Assembly: GCA_016744455.1 (NCBI GenBank)
Contig: JADGEI010000010.1
Coordinates: 42,399-106,398, forward strand
Source: Alcanivoracaceae bacterium
Lineage (GTDB): Bacteria > Pseudomonadota > Gammaproteobacteria > Xanthomonadales > Marinicellaceae
DNA length: 64,000 nucleotides
Direction of reading: 5' to 3'
Below, in pieces: positions 26,917 through 36,593 of the stretch (position 1 is its first letter; the number at the start of each line of letters is the position of its first letter). The notes under the pieces are model-generated. The model was not told where the DNA came from, did no database searches, and saw only the letters and a list, made by a program, of their open reading frames with translations. A program made the position numbers and the translations under genes.

Positions 26917-28074
26917 ATGAGCGATTACTTATTTACCTCTGAATCCGTTTCAGAAGGACACCCAGACAAACTGGCAGATCAGATTTCAGATGCAATTTTA
27001 GATGCCATTATAGAGCAAGATAAATCTGCACGAGTAGCCTGTGAAACCATGGTTAAAACAGGGGCAGCAATTATTGCTGGAGAAATTACTACTTCGGCTT
27101 GGGTTGACCTTGATGATGTGGTCAGAAATGTGATTACTGAAGTGGGCTACAATAGTTCTGAGGTTGGCTTTGATGGAAGTACTTGTGCTGTGATGTCATT
27201 GATTGGCAAACAGTCAGTTGACATTAATCAAGGAGTTGATAGAACAACAGCCAAAGAGCAAGGTGCTGGTGATCAAGGACTTATGTTTGGTTATGCTTCC
27301 AATGAAACCGATGTATTAATGCCTGCACCGATTACCTATTCTCACCGTTTAGTTGAACGTCAAGCATTTGTACGAAGAACTGGTAAACTTTCATGGTTGC
27401 GCCCTGATGCAAAAAGCCAGTTAACCTTTAGGTATGTTGATGGTAAACCTGTTGCTATTGATGCAGTAGTTTTATCAACACAGCACGATGAAAACATTTC
27501 ATTAAAAGATTTACGTGAAGCTGTTATGGAAGAAATTATCAAACCTGTTTTACCAAGTGAATGGCTGGATGCAAGCACGCAATATCATATTAACCCAACA
27601 GGTAAATTTGTTATTGGCGGGCCAGTAGGGGATTGTGGCTTAACAGGAAGAAAAATCATTGTAGACACGTATGGTGGTATGGCGCGTCATGGTGGCGGTG
27701 CATTTTCTGGAAAAGATCCATCGAAAGTGGATCGTTCTGCAGCTTATGCAACTCGTTATGTTGCAAAAAATATAGTAGCAGCTGGTCTAGCTGACCGTTG
27801 CGAAGTTCAGGTTTCGTATGCCATTGGTGTAGCTAAACCAACCTCTATAAGTGTTACAACATTTGGTACTAATAAAATTCCAGAAAATCAAATTGAAAGA
27901 TTGATTGCTGAGCACTTTGATTTAACCCCTTACGGAATTATTACTGAGTTAGATTTGGTTCGCCCTATCTACCAAAAAACGGCCGCTTATGGACACATGG
28001 GACGTACTGAAGATGAATTTACATGGGAAAAAACAGACAAAGCTAACGTGTTGCGTGATGCGGCAGGACTTTAA
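26917..28074 (+). CDS. metK: S-adenosylmethionine synthetase
   Basis: 385 residues from the ATG at 26917. The frame extends upstream to 26869, but those 16 codons lie in the leader hairpin and the family starts at [18 protein letters not shown]. Motifs [12 protein letters not shown] (ATP) and [20 protein letters not shown] (P-loop-like) are intact. It makes SAM from methionine and ATP. First of the metK-ahcY-metF run, which together make SAM, recycle S-adenosylhomocysteine and supply methyl-tetrahydrofolate. Confidence 0.98.
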   Translation: MSDYLFTSESVSEGHPDKLADQISDAILDAIIEQDKSARVACETMVKTGAAIIAGEITTSAWVDLDDVVRNVITEVGYNSSEVGFDGSTCAVMSLIGKQSVDINQGVDRTTAKEQGAGDQGLMFGYASNETDVLMPAPITYSHRLVERQAFVRRTGKLSWLRPDAKSQLTFRYVDGKPVAIDAVVLSTQHDENISLKDLREAVMEEIIKPVLPSEWLDASTQYHINPTGKFVIGGPVGDCGLTGRKIIVDTYGGMARHGGGAFSGKDPSKVDRSAAYATRYVAKNIVAAGLADRCEVQVSYAIGVAKPTSISVTTFGTNKIPENQIERLIAEHFDLTPYGIITELDLVRPIYQKTAAYGHMGRTEDEFTWEKTDKANVLRDAAGL

Positions 28075-28154
28075 AAAAACCATATCGGGTAGTTGACTAA
28101 ATTCCTCTATCTAAATAAGTAAAAATTAATAACAAATTATTAAGAGATTAAAAA

Positions 28155-29558
28155 ATGACAGATAAAAAAGATTATATAATTGCTGATATTTCATTGGCAG
28201 AATGGGGCCACAAAGAGTTCCGTATTGCCGAAACAGAAATGCCAGGATTAATGACTATTCGTGATGAGTATAAAGGATCACAGCCATTAAAAGGTGCACG
28301 TATTGCTGGTTCTTTGCATATGACTGTGCAAACGGCTATTTTGATTGAAACATTGCGTGATTTAGGCGCAGATGTGCGTTGGGCTTCATGTAATATCTAC
28401 TCAACTCAAGATCATGCAGCAGCAGCGATTGCTGATCAAGGTATTCCAGTGTTTGCAGTTAAAGGCGAAACATTGGATGAATATTGGGAGTATACGCATA
28501 GGATAATGGAGTGGTCTGATGGCGGTACACCAAACATGATTTTAGATGATGGTGGTGATGCAACAATGTTGTTAATGCTTGGCTCTAAAGCTGAAAAAGA
28601 TGCTTCAGTTCTTGACAATCCAGGATCTGAAGAAGAAATTTGCTTATTCAACTCAATTAAGAAAAGGTTGCCAACAAGTAACGGTTGGTATACAAAAGCA
28701 TTGGCTGGTATCCAAGGTGTAACTGAGGAAACAACAACTGGTGTTCATCGTTTATATGAATTGGCTAAAGCTGGCGAATTGCCTTTTCCTGCCATCAATG
28801 TCAATGATTCAGTAACTAAATCAAAATTCGATAACTTATACGGATGTAGAGAGTCTTTGGTTGATGGTATTAAGCGAGCAACTGATGTGATGATAGCTGG
28901 TAAGGTTGCCGTTGTTTGTGGTTTTGGTGATGTTGGTAAAGGATGTGCTCAATCATTGCGTGGTTTAGGAGCTTCGGTTTTAATTACTGAAGTTGATCCA
29001 ATCTGTGCGTTGCAAGCATCAATGGAAGGTTACCGTGTTGTAACATTAGATGATGTTTGTGATCAAGTAGATATCGTTGTTACGGCAACAGGAAATTACA
29101 ATATTGTAACGTATGATCACATGGCTAAAATGAAAGATCAAACAATCGTCTGTAATATAGGCCATTTTGATAATGAAATTGATGTTGCTGGACTAGAAAA
29201 TAGATGTGAATGGGACAATATTAAAGACCAAGTTGATCATGTAATCTTTGAAGATGGCAAAAAAATAATCCTTCTAGCACGTGGACGTTTAATAAATTTA
29301 GGCTGTGCAACAGGTCACCCAAGTTTTGTTATGTCAAACTCGTTCACTAATCAAGTATTAGCTCAGATTGAATTATTTTGCGATGGCGAAAAGTACACCA
29401 ATGAAGTTTATGTATTACCGAAGGTGCTTGATGAAAAAGTTGCACGCTTACATTTGGACCGTGTTGGCGTAAAATTAACTCGATTAACTGAAAAGCAAGC
29501 TGCCTATATTGGTGTAACACCTGAAGGGCCGTATAAACCAGAACATTACCGATACTAG
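28155..29558 (+). CDS. ahcY: S-adenosylhomocysteine hydrolase
   Basis: 467 residues. Motifs: [20 protein letters not shown], catalytic [11 protein letters not shown], the NAD-binding [18 protein letters not shown] and the family C-terminus [12 protein letters not shown]. It splits SAH into adenosine and homocysteine, relieving product inhibition of methyltransferases. 80 bases separate it from metK. Confidence 0.98.
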   Translation: MTDKKDYIIADISLAEWGHKEFRIAETEMPGLMTIRDEYKGSQPLKGARIAGSLHMTVQTAILIETLRDLGADVRWASCNIYSTQDHAAAAIADQGIPVFAVKGETLDEYWEYTHRIMEWSDGGTPNMILDDGGDATMLLMLGSKAEKDASVLDNPGSEEEICLFNSIKKRLPTSNGWYTKALAGIQGVTEETTTGVHRLYELAKAGELPFPAINVNDSVTKSKFDNLYGCRESLVDGIKRATDVMIAGKVAVVCGFGDVGKGCAQSLRGLGASVLITEVDPICALQASMEGYRVVTLDDVCDQVDIVVTATGNYNIVTYDHMAKMKDQTIVCNIGHFDNEIDVAGLENRCEWDNIKDQVDHVIFEDGKKIILLARGRLINLGCATGHPSFVMSNSFTNQVLAQIELFCDGEKYTNEVYVLPKVLDEKVARLHLDRVGVKLTRLTEKQAAYIGVTPEGPYKPEHYRY

Positions 29559-29568
29559 TAATAAGTCT

Positions 29569-29607
29569 CTCCCGCCCATCATGTGATTTAAAAATGCTGG
29601 GCGGGAG
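29569..29607 (+). promoter_or_regulatory. GC-rich hairpin between ahcY and metF
   Basis: CTCCCGCCCA (29569-29578) and TGGGCGGGAG (29598-29607) are perfect 10-bp arms around a 19-base loop, very GC-rich against AT-rich surroundings. No U-tract follows, so it may be a leaky terminator, a 3'-end-stabilising structure for ahcY or an attenuator before metF. Confidence 0.55.
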
Positions 29608-29630
29608 TCAGCTTACAAAAGAGAAGTTAA

Positions 29631-30464
29631 ATGAAAAAAGCAAAGTTTAGTTTCGAATTTTTCCCTGCACGTACTGATGAGCAAAAAATAGTATTGCAAA
29701 ATACCCAGGAAAAATTACGTCAATTAAATCCTGATTTCTTTTCTGTAACTTTTGGTGCTGGCGGCTCTACTGTAGAGGCAACTGCTGAAACGGTTTTGGA
29801 ATTAAAAAAACACAAAACCCCTTTAGTTATTCCTCATTTATCATGTATGGGAGGCACGCCTGATTCTATCAAAGTGTTGCTACAAAAGTACCTTGATAAT
29901 GGCATTAAACATATTTTGGCACTGCGAGGAGATGTACCTTCAGGCATGGGGTCGGTTGGTTATTTTCGGCATGCTAATGAATTGATTGAATACATTAAAA
30001 CTGAGTTTGATAATGAATTTAATATTACAGTGGGTTGCTACCCTGAAATTCACCCAGAATCTACCACAAAAGAAACTGAGCTAAAGTACTTTAAACAAAA
30101 AGTTGAAACGGGTGCTGATCAAGCTATTACACAATTCTTCTTTAATGCAGATGCTTATTTTTCTTATGTTGATGAATGTCAGAAACTTGGTGTTACTATT
30201 CCAATTATTCCAGGTATTATGCCAATCACAAATTTTAGCAATATTAACCGTTTTTGCGGCTTTTGTGGGGCTGAAATGCCGCGTTGGTTAAAATATAAAC
30301 TAGAAAGTTATGGTGACGATAGAAAATCGATACAACAATACGGGACAGAATTCATCACCAAACTTTGTGAACAATTATTAGAAGGCGGGGCACCTAGCTT
30401 GCATTTTTATACGTTAAATCGCTCCAAAGCTACGCTTGATATTGCTAACAACTTGACTGGATAA
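29631..30464 (+). CDS. metF: 5,10-methylenetetrahydrofolate reductase
   Basis: 277 residues. FSFEFFPARTDEQK (substrate/FAD-site start), SVTFGAGGSTVEAT, HILALRGDVP and QFFFNADAYF are MetF hallmarks. It reduces methylene-THF to methyl-THF for methionine synthesis, completing the methyl-cycle set with metK and ahcY. Slightly shorter than E. coli MetF, but all core motifs are intact. Confidence 0.96.
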   Translation: MKKAKFSFEFFPARTDEQKIVLQNTQEKLRQLNPDFFSVTFGAGGSTVEATAETVLELKKHKTPLVIPHLSCMGGTPDSIKVLLQKYLDNGIKHILALRGDVPSGMGSVGYFRHANELIEYIKTEFDNEFNITVGCYPEIHPESTTKETELKYFKQKVETGADQAITQFFFNADAYFSYVDECQKLGVTIPIIPGIMPITNFSNINRFCGFCGAEMPRWLKYKLESYGDDRKSIQQYGTEFITKLCEQLLEGGAPSLHFYTLNRSKATLDIANNLTG

Positions 30465-30938
30465 ATATCTCATTGATTCAACATTAGGATTGGGTTGATA
30501 ATAATCGTCAGTACTCTTAAATTTTTTTAGGTTTACCGCTTACAAAGAACAACCACAAATACCCGGCAACTCCTGCCACCTGTTCTTATCTCAAGATTGT
30601 TCAATTGTACCTATAAAGACTAGTAATATATTAGTTGAGTTCTCTCGGGTATATCAAATTATTTTTAAAATAAAATTTGCAGAAGCTGTTATTTTTACGG
30701 TTTATGTAAATCCTTCATAATATTATATTAAGGATTGGTATTAGTGAGTATATCCTGGAGTAAAGCACTATTGGAGTTAGTGTAAAACATAGTTAAAAAG
30801 TTAAAAGAAATAGCATGATTAAGGTATAATATAAAGGGTAAAGCAAGGTTGTATGTGGTAGAGAAATTGACACATTATATTCAATTGTTGTGGTTTTAAA
30901 GTTTCTTGTAATTCAAATATTTTAAAAGGAATGTTGTC
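30465..30938. other. 474-base intergenic region without a recognised gene
   Basis: No convincing ORF or RNA gene on either strand. A TATAAT-containing stretch (GGTATAATAT, ~30825-30835) and a TTGACA (~30867-30872) lie in the half nearest the pagL-like gene, and could belong to its promoter. Neither has a well-spaced partner that I can defend. Confidence 0.4.
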
Positions 30939-31448
30939 ATGAAGTCTAAATTTACTAAGTTTCTATGGTTTGTTTTTATTTTTGTTCCGCTTAGTGCAGA
31001 TGCAGTAAATGATTCTGATTATGCCATGATTAATTTCACAGGTGGCGTGATTAGCCCGCTTGATGGAGTACCTGTTAATGCAGCTACTTTCGGCTTAGAA
31101 TATAGGTCAAATAAAAAAGGTAGATGGCATTTAGCGCCTTCTTATGGGTATACATGGTCAGACAATGGTTCTCAATATGCTTATGCCGACTTAAAAAGGG
31201 ATTGGGGATTTAAGGAAAACTTGGTATTTACCATGGGGTTCGGTGTTGGGTTGTTCGATAACAGTGAGGTTCTTGATTTAGGTCATGTTGTTGAGTTTAG
31301 GACGAGTTTTGAATTAACCTACAAACTAAAAAATGACTATCGGCTTGGGCTTGCAGCTATTCATATTTCTAATAGTAAACTTGGTGATGAAAACCCGGGG
31401 ACAGAGAGGTTCGTCGCATCGGTACTTATACCTATAGGAAAAAAATAA
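30939..31448 (+). CDS. pagL: PagL-like lipid A 3-O-deacylase
   Basis: 169 residues with a signal peptide (~1-22, ending ADA) and an eight-strand outer-membrane-barrel pattern. The PagL catalytic triad is visible near the C-terminus: His142 and Ser144 in AIHISNSKLGD and Glu156 in NPGTE. PagL removes the 3-O acyl chain from lipid A in the outer membrane, altering recognition and permeability. The gene stands alone between metF and the dcw cluster, with long flanking intergenic regions. Confidence 0.87.
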   Translation: MKSKFTKFLWFVFIFVPLSADAVNDSDYAMINFTGGVISPLDGVPVNAATFGLEYRSNKKGRWHLAPSYGYTWSDNGSQYAYADLKRDWGFKENLVFTMGFGVGLFDNSEVLDLGHVVEFRTSFELTYKLKNDYRLGLAAIHISNSKLGDENPGTERFVASVLIPIGKK

Positions 31449-31690
31449 AACAATTCATATATGGGAAGGTGTTCAGAAGTAAAACGTGTGCATCAGTAGA
31501 CAGGGATATACATGTGGTCTTTTTAAATTAAAGTCTAAATTTGTTAACGTGTGTCGGGTCAGTTTATGCCCTTTTAAATCAAACCATTCAAAATCATAAA
31601 TAATCATGTAAATCAGCATGTTAGACAAGTTACCTAATGTATATTATTAATTAAGTCATTGATTTCATTACATTTTTTTTTAATCACCTG
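31449..31690. other. Intergenic region before the mraZ promoter
   Basis: AT-rich, no ORF of coding quality. It must hold the pagL end and any distal dcw promoter elements; I could not identify a clear terminator hairpin. Confidence 0.35.
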
Positions 31691-31719
31691 TTGACTCTTG
31701 CATAAATTAGGGATAAAGT
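31691..31719 (+). promoter_or_regulatory. Candidate sigma-70 promoter of the mraZ/dcw operon
   Basis: TTGACT (31691-31696) and TAAAGT (31714-31719) are separated by an optimal 17 bases, ~41 bases upstream of the mraZ GTG. Placement is right for the Pmra promoter that drives the 5' part of dcw clusters. Confidence 0.5.
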
Positions 31720-31728
31720 GCAATTATG

Positions 31729-31752
31729 TGGTAATAAGTGGTATTTTTGGAT
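31729..31752 (+). promoter_or_regulatory. Candidate MraZ operator repeats
   Basis: TGGTA at 31729, TGGTA at 31739 and TGGAT at 31748 recur with 10- and 9-base steps just before the mraZ start. Known MraZ operators are short TGGG-type direct repeats with 5-base spacers before mraZ, so position and period fit, but the repeats have only TGG in common with that pattern. Confidence 0.35.
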
Positions 31753-31759
31753 AAATATA

Positions 31760-32212
31760 GTGTTTTACGGTGAATCAGCAATCAATTTAGACGCCAAAGG
31801 GCGGTTAACAATTCCGGTTAAATACCGAGAGTTGCTTGCTGATGCGTGGAACAATAAATTTGTTCTAACTTATAACGCGTATGAGAATAACTCACTTTGG
31901 CTATATTCACAAGAAGAATGGGAAAGAGTGAGAGATCAAGTCATGTCATTGAGTACATCTGTAAAAAACAACCGGTTAATGCAAAGAAGGTTAGTGGGCG
32001 GGGCTTTGATGATAAGCCCAGATAAAGGTTCTCGACTTTTATTGCCAATAAACATGCGTAAAGTAGCATCACTTGAAAAGAAAGTCGTCATGTTAGGAAT
32101 GGAAACTAAATTTGAAATTTGGAGTGAAGAAGTTATGGATGCATCAAGGAATGAAATCCCAGAATTAAGTGATGATGATATCCCTGAAGATTTAAAGAAC
32201 TTAAAATTATAA
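31760..32212 (+). CDS. mraZ: Transcriptional regulator MraZ
   Basis: 150 residues from a GTG at 31760. The open frame continues upstream to 31718, but MraZ proteins begin directly before the first AbrB-like unit, here VFYGESAINLDAKGRLTIPV. The second unit has ALMISPDKGSRLLLP. MraZ forms a ring-shaped complex that binds repeats in its own promoter and represses dcw. It is first in the cluster, 11 bases before rsmH. Confidence 0.93.
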   Translation: MFYGESAINLDAKGRLTIPVKYRELLADAWNNKFVLTYNAYENNSLWLYSQEEWERVRDQVMSLSTSVKNNRLMQRRLVGGALMISPDKGSRLLLPINMRKVASLEKKVVMLGMETKFEIWSEEVMDASRNEIPELSDDDIPEDLKNLKL

Positions 32213-32223
32213 AGGTGGCTACT

Positions 32224-33132
32224 ATGGAACACTTATCAGTTTTATTGGAAGAAGCTGTAACAGCACTGGATATTAATCCACATGGGAATTATGTCGATGC
32301 AACCTTTGGAAGAGGTGGTCATAGTAAAAACATATTAAGACAACTTAATATGGGACGGTTGCTAGTGATTGATCAAGATCCAGAGGCAATTATTGAGGCA
32401 GAAAAAGTCAATTGTCAATACAACAATATGGTTATTGAACATGGAGCATTTGAAGATTTAAAACAAATGATTGACAAAAACTTTGAAGTTAAAGTGGATG
32501 GAATACTTTTTGATCTAGGAATTTCTTCGCCACAAATTGACCAGGCGAAAAGAGGGTTTAGTTTTAACAAAGATGGCCCTTTGGATATGCGTATGGATAG
32601 TAGCTGTGGAGAAACCGCCGCACAATGGTTGAATCGTGCAGACTGGAAAGAAATATCAAAAGTATTATGGAGATATGGCGAAGAAAAAAATGCCACAAAA
32701 ATAGCTAAAGAAATTGTTATCTACAGAGATGAAGTGAAGCCATTGGAAACAACTAATGAGTTAGTAGGAATTGTTGAAAAAATCAATAAATACAGTAAAA
32801 AACACCCTGCTACCAGAACTTTTCAGGGAGTAAGGATACATATAAATAGGGAGCTTGAACAGGTTGAAAAGGTGATGCCAGTTGCTTTGGACTGTCTAAA
32901 TAAAGGTGGTCGGTTAGTAGTAATAAGTTTTCATTCTTTGGAAGATAGAATTGTAAAAAGATTTTTTAAGGAACAGGCTAGCACAGGGAAATACGATAAA
33001 AGAATGCCTATTGCGCCGATAAAAAATGCCAAAATTAAAATCATAGGAAAAGCAATTAAAGCATCAAAAACGGAATTACATGGTAATCCTCGGGCTCGAA
33101 GCGCAATTATGAGGGTGGTAGAAAAACTATGA
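32224..33132 (+). CDS. rsmH: 16S rRNA m4C1402 methyltransferase RsmH
   Basis: 302 residues from the ATG at 32224, which has an AAAGGTGG ribosome site; a GTG at 32215 in the same frame lies inside that site. Motifs: GNYVDATFGRGGHSK (SAM site), LFDLGISSPQID and HPATRTFQGVRIHINREL. It methylates C1402 of 16S rRNA. Overlaps ftsL by 4 bases. Confidence 0.96.
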   Translation: MEHLSVLLEEAVTALDINPHGNYVDATFGRGGHSKNILRQLNMGRLLVIDQDPEAIIEAEKVNCQYNNMVIEHGAFEDLKQMIDKNFEVKVDGILFDLGISSPQIDQAKRGFSFNKDGPLDMRMDSSCGETAAQWLNRADWKEISKVLWRYGEEKNATKIAKEIVIYRDEVKPLETTNELVGIVEKINKYSKKHPATRTFQGVRIHINRELEQVEKVMPVALDCLNKGGRLVVISFHSLEDRIVKRFFKEQASTGKYDKRMPIAPIKNAKIKIIGKAIKASKTELHGNPRARSAIMRVVEKL

Positions 33133-33401
33133 ATGTAAAGAATGTAATTTTAACAATGGCGTTATTGGTAGCTTCTTTAATTGTTATTGTTGATTATATT
33201 TATTTACAGCACATGACAAGAAATAAATTTGTGGAATTACAAGTGTTAATTGATGATAAAAACAATTTAAATGCTGATTGGGGGAGGTTGCAAATTGAAC
33301 ACTCTTATTACGTCAACAATAGTAAAATTGAACTTCAGGCAAAAACCCAGTTGGGAATGAAGTTGCCAGAAAAAGAACATATTTTAAGCATAAAAAGATG
33401 A
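33129..33401 (+). CDS. ftsL: Cell division protein FtsL
   Basis: 90 residues: a short cytoplasmic tail, one membrane span (~7-25) and a periplasmic coiled coil ending in a leucine-rich helix (GMKLPEKEHIL). The sequence is poorly conserved in the family, but size, topology and position between rsmH and ftsI are diagnostic. FtsL with FtsB and FtsQ activates FtsWI. Confidence 0.9.
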   Translation: MNVKNVILTMALLVASLIVIVDYIYLQHMTRNKFVELQVLIDDKNNLNADWGRLQIEHSYYVNNSKIELQAKTQLGMKLPEKEHILSIKR

Positions 33402-35119
33402 TAAAAAAACGGTCACATAGCAAAAACAAAGGAAAACTTGTGAATATAAACATGCGCATGAGTATTGTTGGTGCATTTTTGATTCTGTGCTTTATGGTGA
33501 TTGCAGTAAGAGCGTTTGCTATACAAATAAAAGGTAAGGAATTTTATCAAAAACAGGGTAATATGCGCCAAATTAGAAAAATTGACCTACAAGTGCCAAG
33601 GGGTACAATTTTTGATAGGAACAATGAACCTTTAGCAATAAGTACACCAATGGTATCTGTAGGAGTTCAGCCTGAAGTGTTGTTTGGACAATATCCTAGG
33701 ATTTCTCAACTGGCAGAAGCGTTGGAATTAGATGAAGATAAGTTAAATAATCTAATTGTCGATAAAAAAAATAAAAGCTTTATTTACATTAAGAGACGTA
33801 TTCCACCACAAGATGCTGAAAAAGTTAAGGCATTGAAAATAAAAGGTGTTGAATTTAGAAATGAATTTAAAAGGTATTACCCAGCAGGAGAAATAGTAGC
33901 TCAGTTGTTAGGTTTTACAGATTCTGAAGATGTAGGTAAAGAAGGGATAGAAAGCACTTATGATCAGTGGCTTTCCGGTACTGCTGGTCAAAAACAGGTT
34001 ATGCAGGATAGGTTTGGTCATATTATTAAGGATATAAAAGAGGTGGTTGCAGCTAAGCCAGGAAAAGACATAAAATTAAGCATTGATAGGAGGTTGCAAT
34101 ACATTACCTATAAGGAATTGAAAACAGCTGTTTATAAATACCAAGCTGAAAAAGGTGCAGCAGTGATGTTGGATATCGCTACTGGTGAAATATTAGCCAT
34201 GGTTTCACAACCTTCCTATAATCCAAATAATATCACCAAGAAATCAATTTCTGGTATGCGTAATCGTGCCTTACAAGATATTTATGAGCCAGGTTCAGTG
34301 ATAAAGCCATTTACTGTGATTGCAGGAATGTTAAGTGGTAAATTTGATGAAAATAGTATTATTGATACAAGCCCTGGTTATATTGAATTTGATGGGCATA
34401 AAGTAGGTGATTTTAGAGATTATGGAGCAATTAACTTAGAAACTTTACTCAATAAGTCAAGTAATGTAGGTGCTATTAAAGTGGCTTTAAGCCTAAATAA
34501 AAGCCATCTTTGGAATACCTATAAGATGTTTGGCCTCGGGTCTAGTACGAATAGTGGAATTATTGGAGAGTCATCGGGATTGTTGCAAGATTATAAACGC
34601 TGGACACATTCACGTCATGCGAGTATTGCTTATGGAATGGGGATGCAAGTGACTACATTACAACTGGCATCAGCCTATGCTGCCATAGCAAACAATGGCC
34701 GTTGGCGTTCACCGACTTATATTAAAGGAAATATAAATGAAGACAAGGCGATAATAGATCCAACTATAGCCAAGGCGATTACTGAAATGCTAACCACGGT
34801 AGTTAGTGAGCTCAATACAGGGAGAAAAGCAATAATTCCTGGCTATGATATAGCGGGTAAAACAGGAACGGCTAAAATGGCTTCTAAAGGTGGATATTCT
34901 GATAAATATATTGCAAGTTTTGTTGGTTTTGCACCAGCATATAATCCAAAAATTGTTATCGCAATAAGTATTACAGATCCTAAAGGAGATGAATATGGTG
35001 GTGGTGATGTAGCGGCCCCAGTATTTAGAAATATTATGGAAAATAGTTTAAGAATTCTTAATGTTTCGCCAACTAATATAGAGCCAATAAATCAAATGGT
35101 GGTAACTGATGACTACTGA
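33398..35119 (+). CDS. ftsI: Peptidoglycan transpeptidase FtsI (PBP3)
   Basis: 573 residues. One N-terminal membrane span (~20-42), a PBP dimerisation domain (~60-220) and a transpeptidase domain with SVIK (Ser ~299), SSN (~354) and KTGTAK (~488). It cross-links septal peptidoglycan with FtsW. Overlaps ftsL by 4 and murE by 11 bases. Confidence 0.97.
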   Translation: MIKKRSHSKNKGKLVNINMRMSIVGAFLILCFMVIAVRAFAIQIKGKEFYQKQGNMRQIRKIDLQVPRGTIFDRNNEPLAISTPMVSVGVQPEVLFGQYPRISQLAEALELDEDKLNNLIVDKKNKSFIYIKRRIPPQDAEKVKALKIKGVEFRNEFKRYYPAGEIVAQLLGFTDSEDVGKEGIESTYDQWLSGTAGQKQVMQDRFGHIIKDIKEVVAAKPGKDIKLSIDRRLQYITYKELKTAVYKYQAEKGAAVMLDIATGEILAMVSQPSYNPNNITKKSISGMRNRALQDIYEPGSVIKPFTVIAGMLSGKFDENSIIDTSPGYIEFDGHKVGDFRDYGAINLETLLNKSSNVGAIKVALSLNKSHLWNTYKMFGLGSSTNSGIIGESSGLLQDYKRWTHSRHASIAYGMGMQVTTLQLASAYAAIANNGRWRSPTYIKGNINEDKAIIDPTIAKAITEMLTTVVSELNTGRKAIIPGYDIAGKTGTAKMASKGGYSDKYIASFVGFAPAYNPKIVIAISITDPKGDEYGGGDVAAPVFRNIMENSLRILNVSPTNIEPINQMVVTDDY

Positions 35120-36593
35120 TTTAAGCAAATTGTTGAAATGGTTGGGAATTGATTCTGAAGATTTAGGGATTAATGTCACAGGTATGTGTATGGATAGTAG
35201 AAAAGTAAAACCTGGAAACGTGTTTATAGCACTGAGTGGTAATGATAATCATGGTATTGATTTTGCTTACCAAGTTCAACGAAGTGGTGCTTGCGCAATA
35301 TTGGCAGAATCTGTTTCAGAAGATAAAGCAAAGCCAAAAGCTAGACAACAACCTCTTTCGATTCCTGTGGTAGAAATTGAAAAATTGTCGACTAAATTAG
35401 GCGACTTATCAGCAAAATTTTATAATTATCCATCACGTAGATTAAAGGTATTTGGCGTGACTGGAACCAATGGGAAAACTTCCTGTACATGGTTGTTGCT
35501 ACAGGCATGGAACAAGCTTGGTATAAAAGCAGGATATATAGGGACATTAGGTTATGGCACAATAAAACAGATTCATGATTTAGATAATACGACTCCTCCA
35601 GCATTAGGTTTGCAAAAGATATTTGCAGAATTTTTGGATAATGGTGTTACACATGTTGCCTTGGAGGTTTCTTCACATGGTTTGTCACTCGGTCGAACTA
35701 GTAGTACAGAGTTTAGTGGTGTGGCATTTACCAATATTAGTAGGGATCACTTGGATTTCCATAAAACTATTGAAGAATATGCTGCTGTTAAAAAATGCTT
35801 ATTTAGCGATTATAATGCGGATTTTGCTGTAATAAATGCGAGTGATTATTACGGTAAACAATGGTTGAAAGAAATAAATCTACCAGTCACTAGTTACTCC
35901 AGTATAAATCAAGCAGATTTATTTGCTACCGATGTGGAATTATTGCCACAAGGCATCAAGTTTAAGGTTAATTATCATAATCACTCCTATAAAGTAACGA
36001 CAGGTCTGTTGGGACACTTTAATGTAGATAATCTTTTATTGGTAGTTGGCATCTTATTACAACAAGGTTTTACGATTAAGGATATCTTGAGCGTAGTGTC
36101 AGAGCTTAATCCTGTACCTGGTCGTATGAATCGTGTTGATAGTAAAGAAATTGGGCCGTTAATATTGGTTGATTATGCTCATACACCAGATGCATTAGAA
36201 CAGGTTTTAAAGGCGTTAAAACAACACAATGCAAGAAAAATTTGGTGTGTTTTTGGATGTGGAGGGAATAGAGATAAAGGTAAGCGCCCACAAATGGGTT
36301 ATATTGCTGAAACACTAGCAGATAGGGTCATTATTACAGATGATAACCCAAGGTATGAAGACAATCAACAGATTGCTACTGACATATTAATGGGCATGCA
36401 TTCAAAACCAAAGGTTATTCATTCACGTAAAGATGCTATTGTTTATGCTATTGAGAATGCTCATTCTAAAGACCTTGTTTTAATTGCGGGTAAAGGGCAT
36501 GAAACATATCAAATAATTGATGGGAATAAATATCCATTTGATGACAGAGCAATTGCGCGCGAAATTCTTGGCAATTTAGGGAGAGTTGCATGA
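35109..36593 (+). CDS. murE: UDP-MurNAc-L-Ala-D-Glu:meso-DAP ligase MurE
   Basis: 494 residues. ATP motif GVTGTNGKTSCTW (~117-129), central VALEVSSHGL and the specificity motif DNPR (~412-415), which marks meso-diaminopimelate as the added amino acid. It acts on the dipeptide product of a MurD activity whose gene is absent from this cluster. Confidence 0.97.
   Translation: MTTDLSKLLKWLGIDSEDLGINVTGMCMDSRKVKPGNVFIALSGNDNHGIDFAYQVQRSGACAILAESVSEDKAKPKARQQPLSIPVVEIEKLSTKLGDLSAKFYNYPSRRLKVFGVTGTNGKTSCTWLLLQAWNKLGIKAGYIGTLGYGTIKQIHDLDNTTPPALGLQKIFAEFLDNGVTHVALEVSSHGLSLGRTSSTEFSGVAFTNISRDHLDFHKTIEEYAAVKKCLFSDYNADFAVINASDYYGKQWLKEINLPVTSYSSINQADLFATDVELLPQGIKFKVNYHNHSYKVTTGLLGHFNVDNLLLVVGILLQQGFTIKDILSVVSELNPVPGRMNRVDSKEIGPLILVDYAHTPDALEQVLKALKQHNARKIWCVFGCGGNRDKGKRPQMGYIAETLADRVIITDDNPRYEDNQQIATDILMGMHSKPKVIHSRKDAIVYAIENAHSKDLVLIAGKGHETYQIIDGNKYPFDDRAIAREILGNLGRVA

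Noticed and set aside
28075..28154. SAH riboswitch before ahcY
   Set aside because: The 80-base leader is AT-rich and lacks the GC-rich core of known SAH riboswitches.
31718..31759. Earlier in-frame start of mraZ at 31718
   Set aside because: It would begin inside the proposed promoter; the GTG at 31760 gives the family N-terminus.
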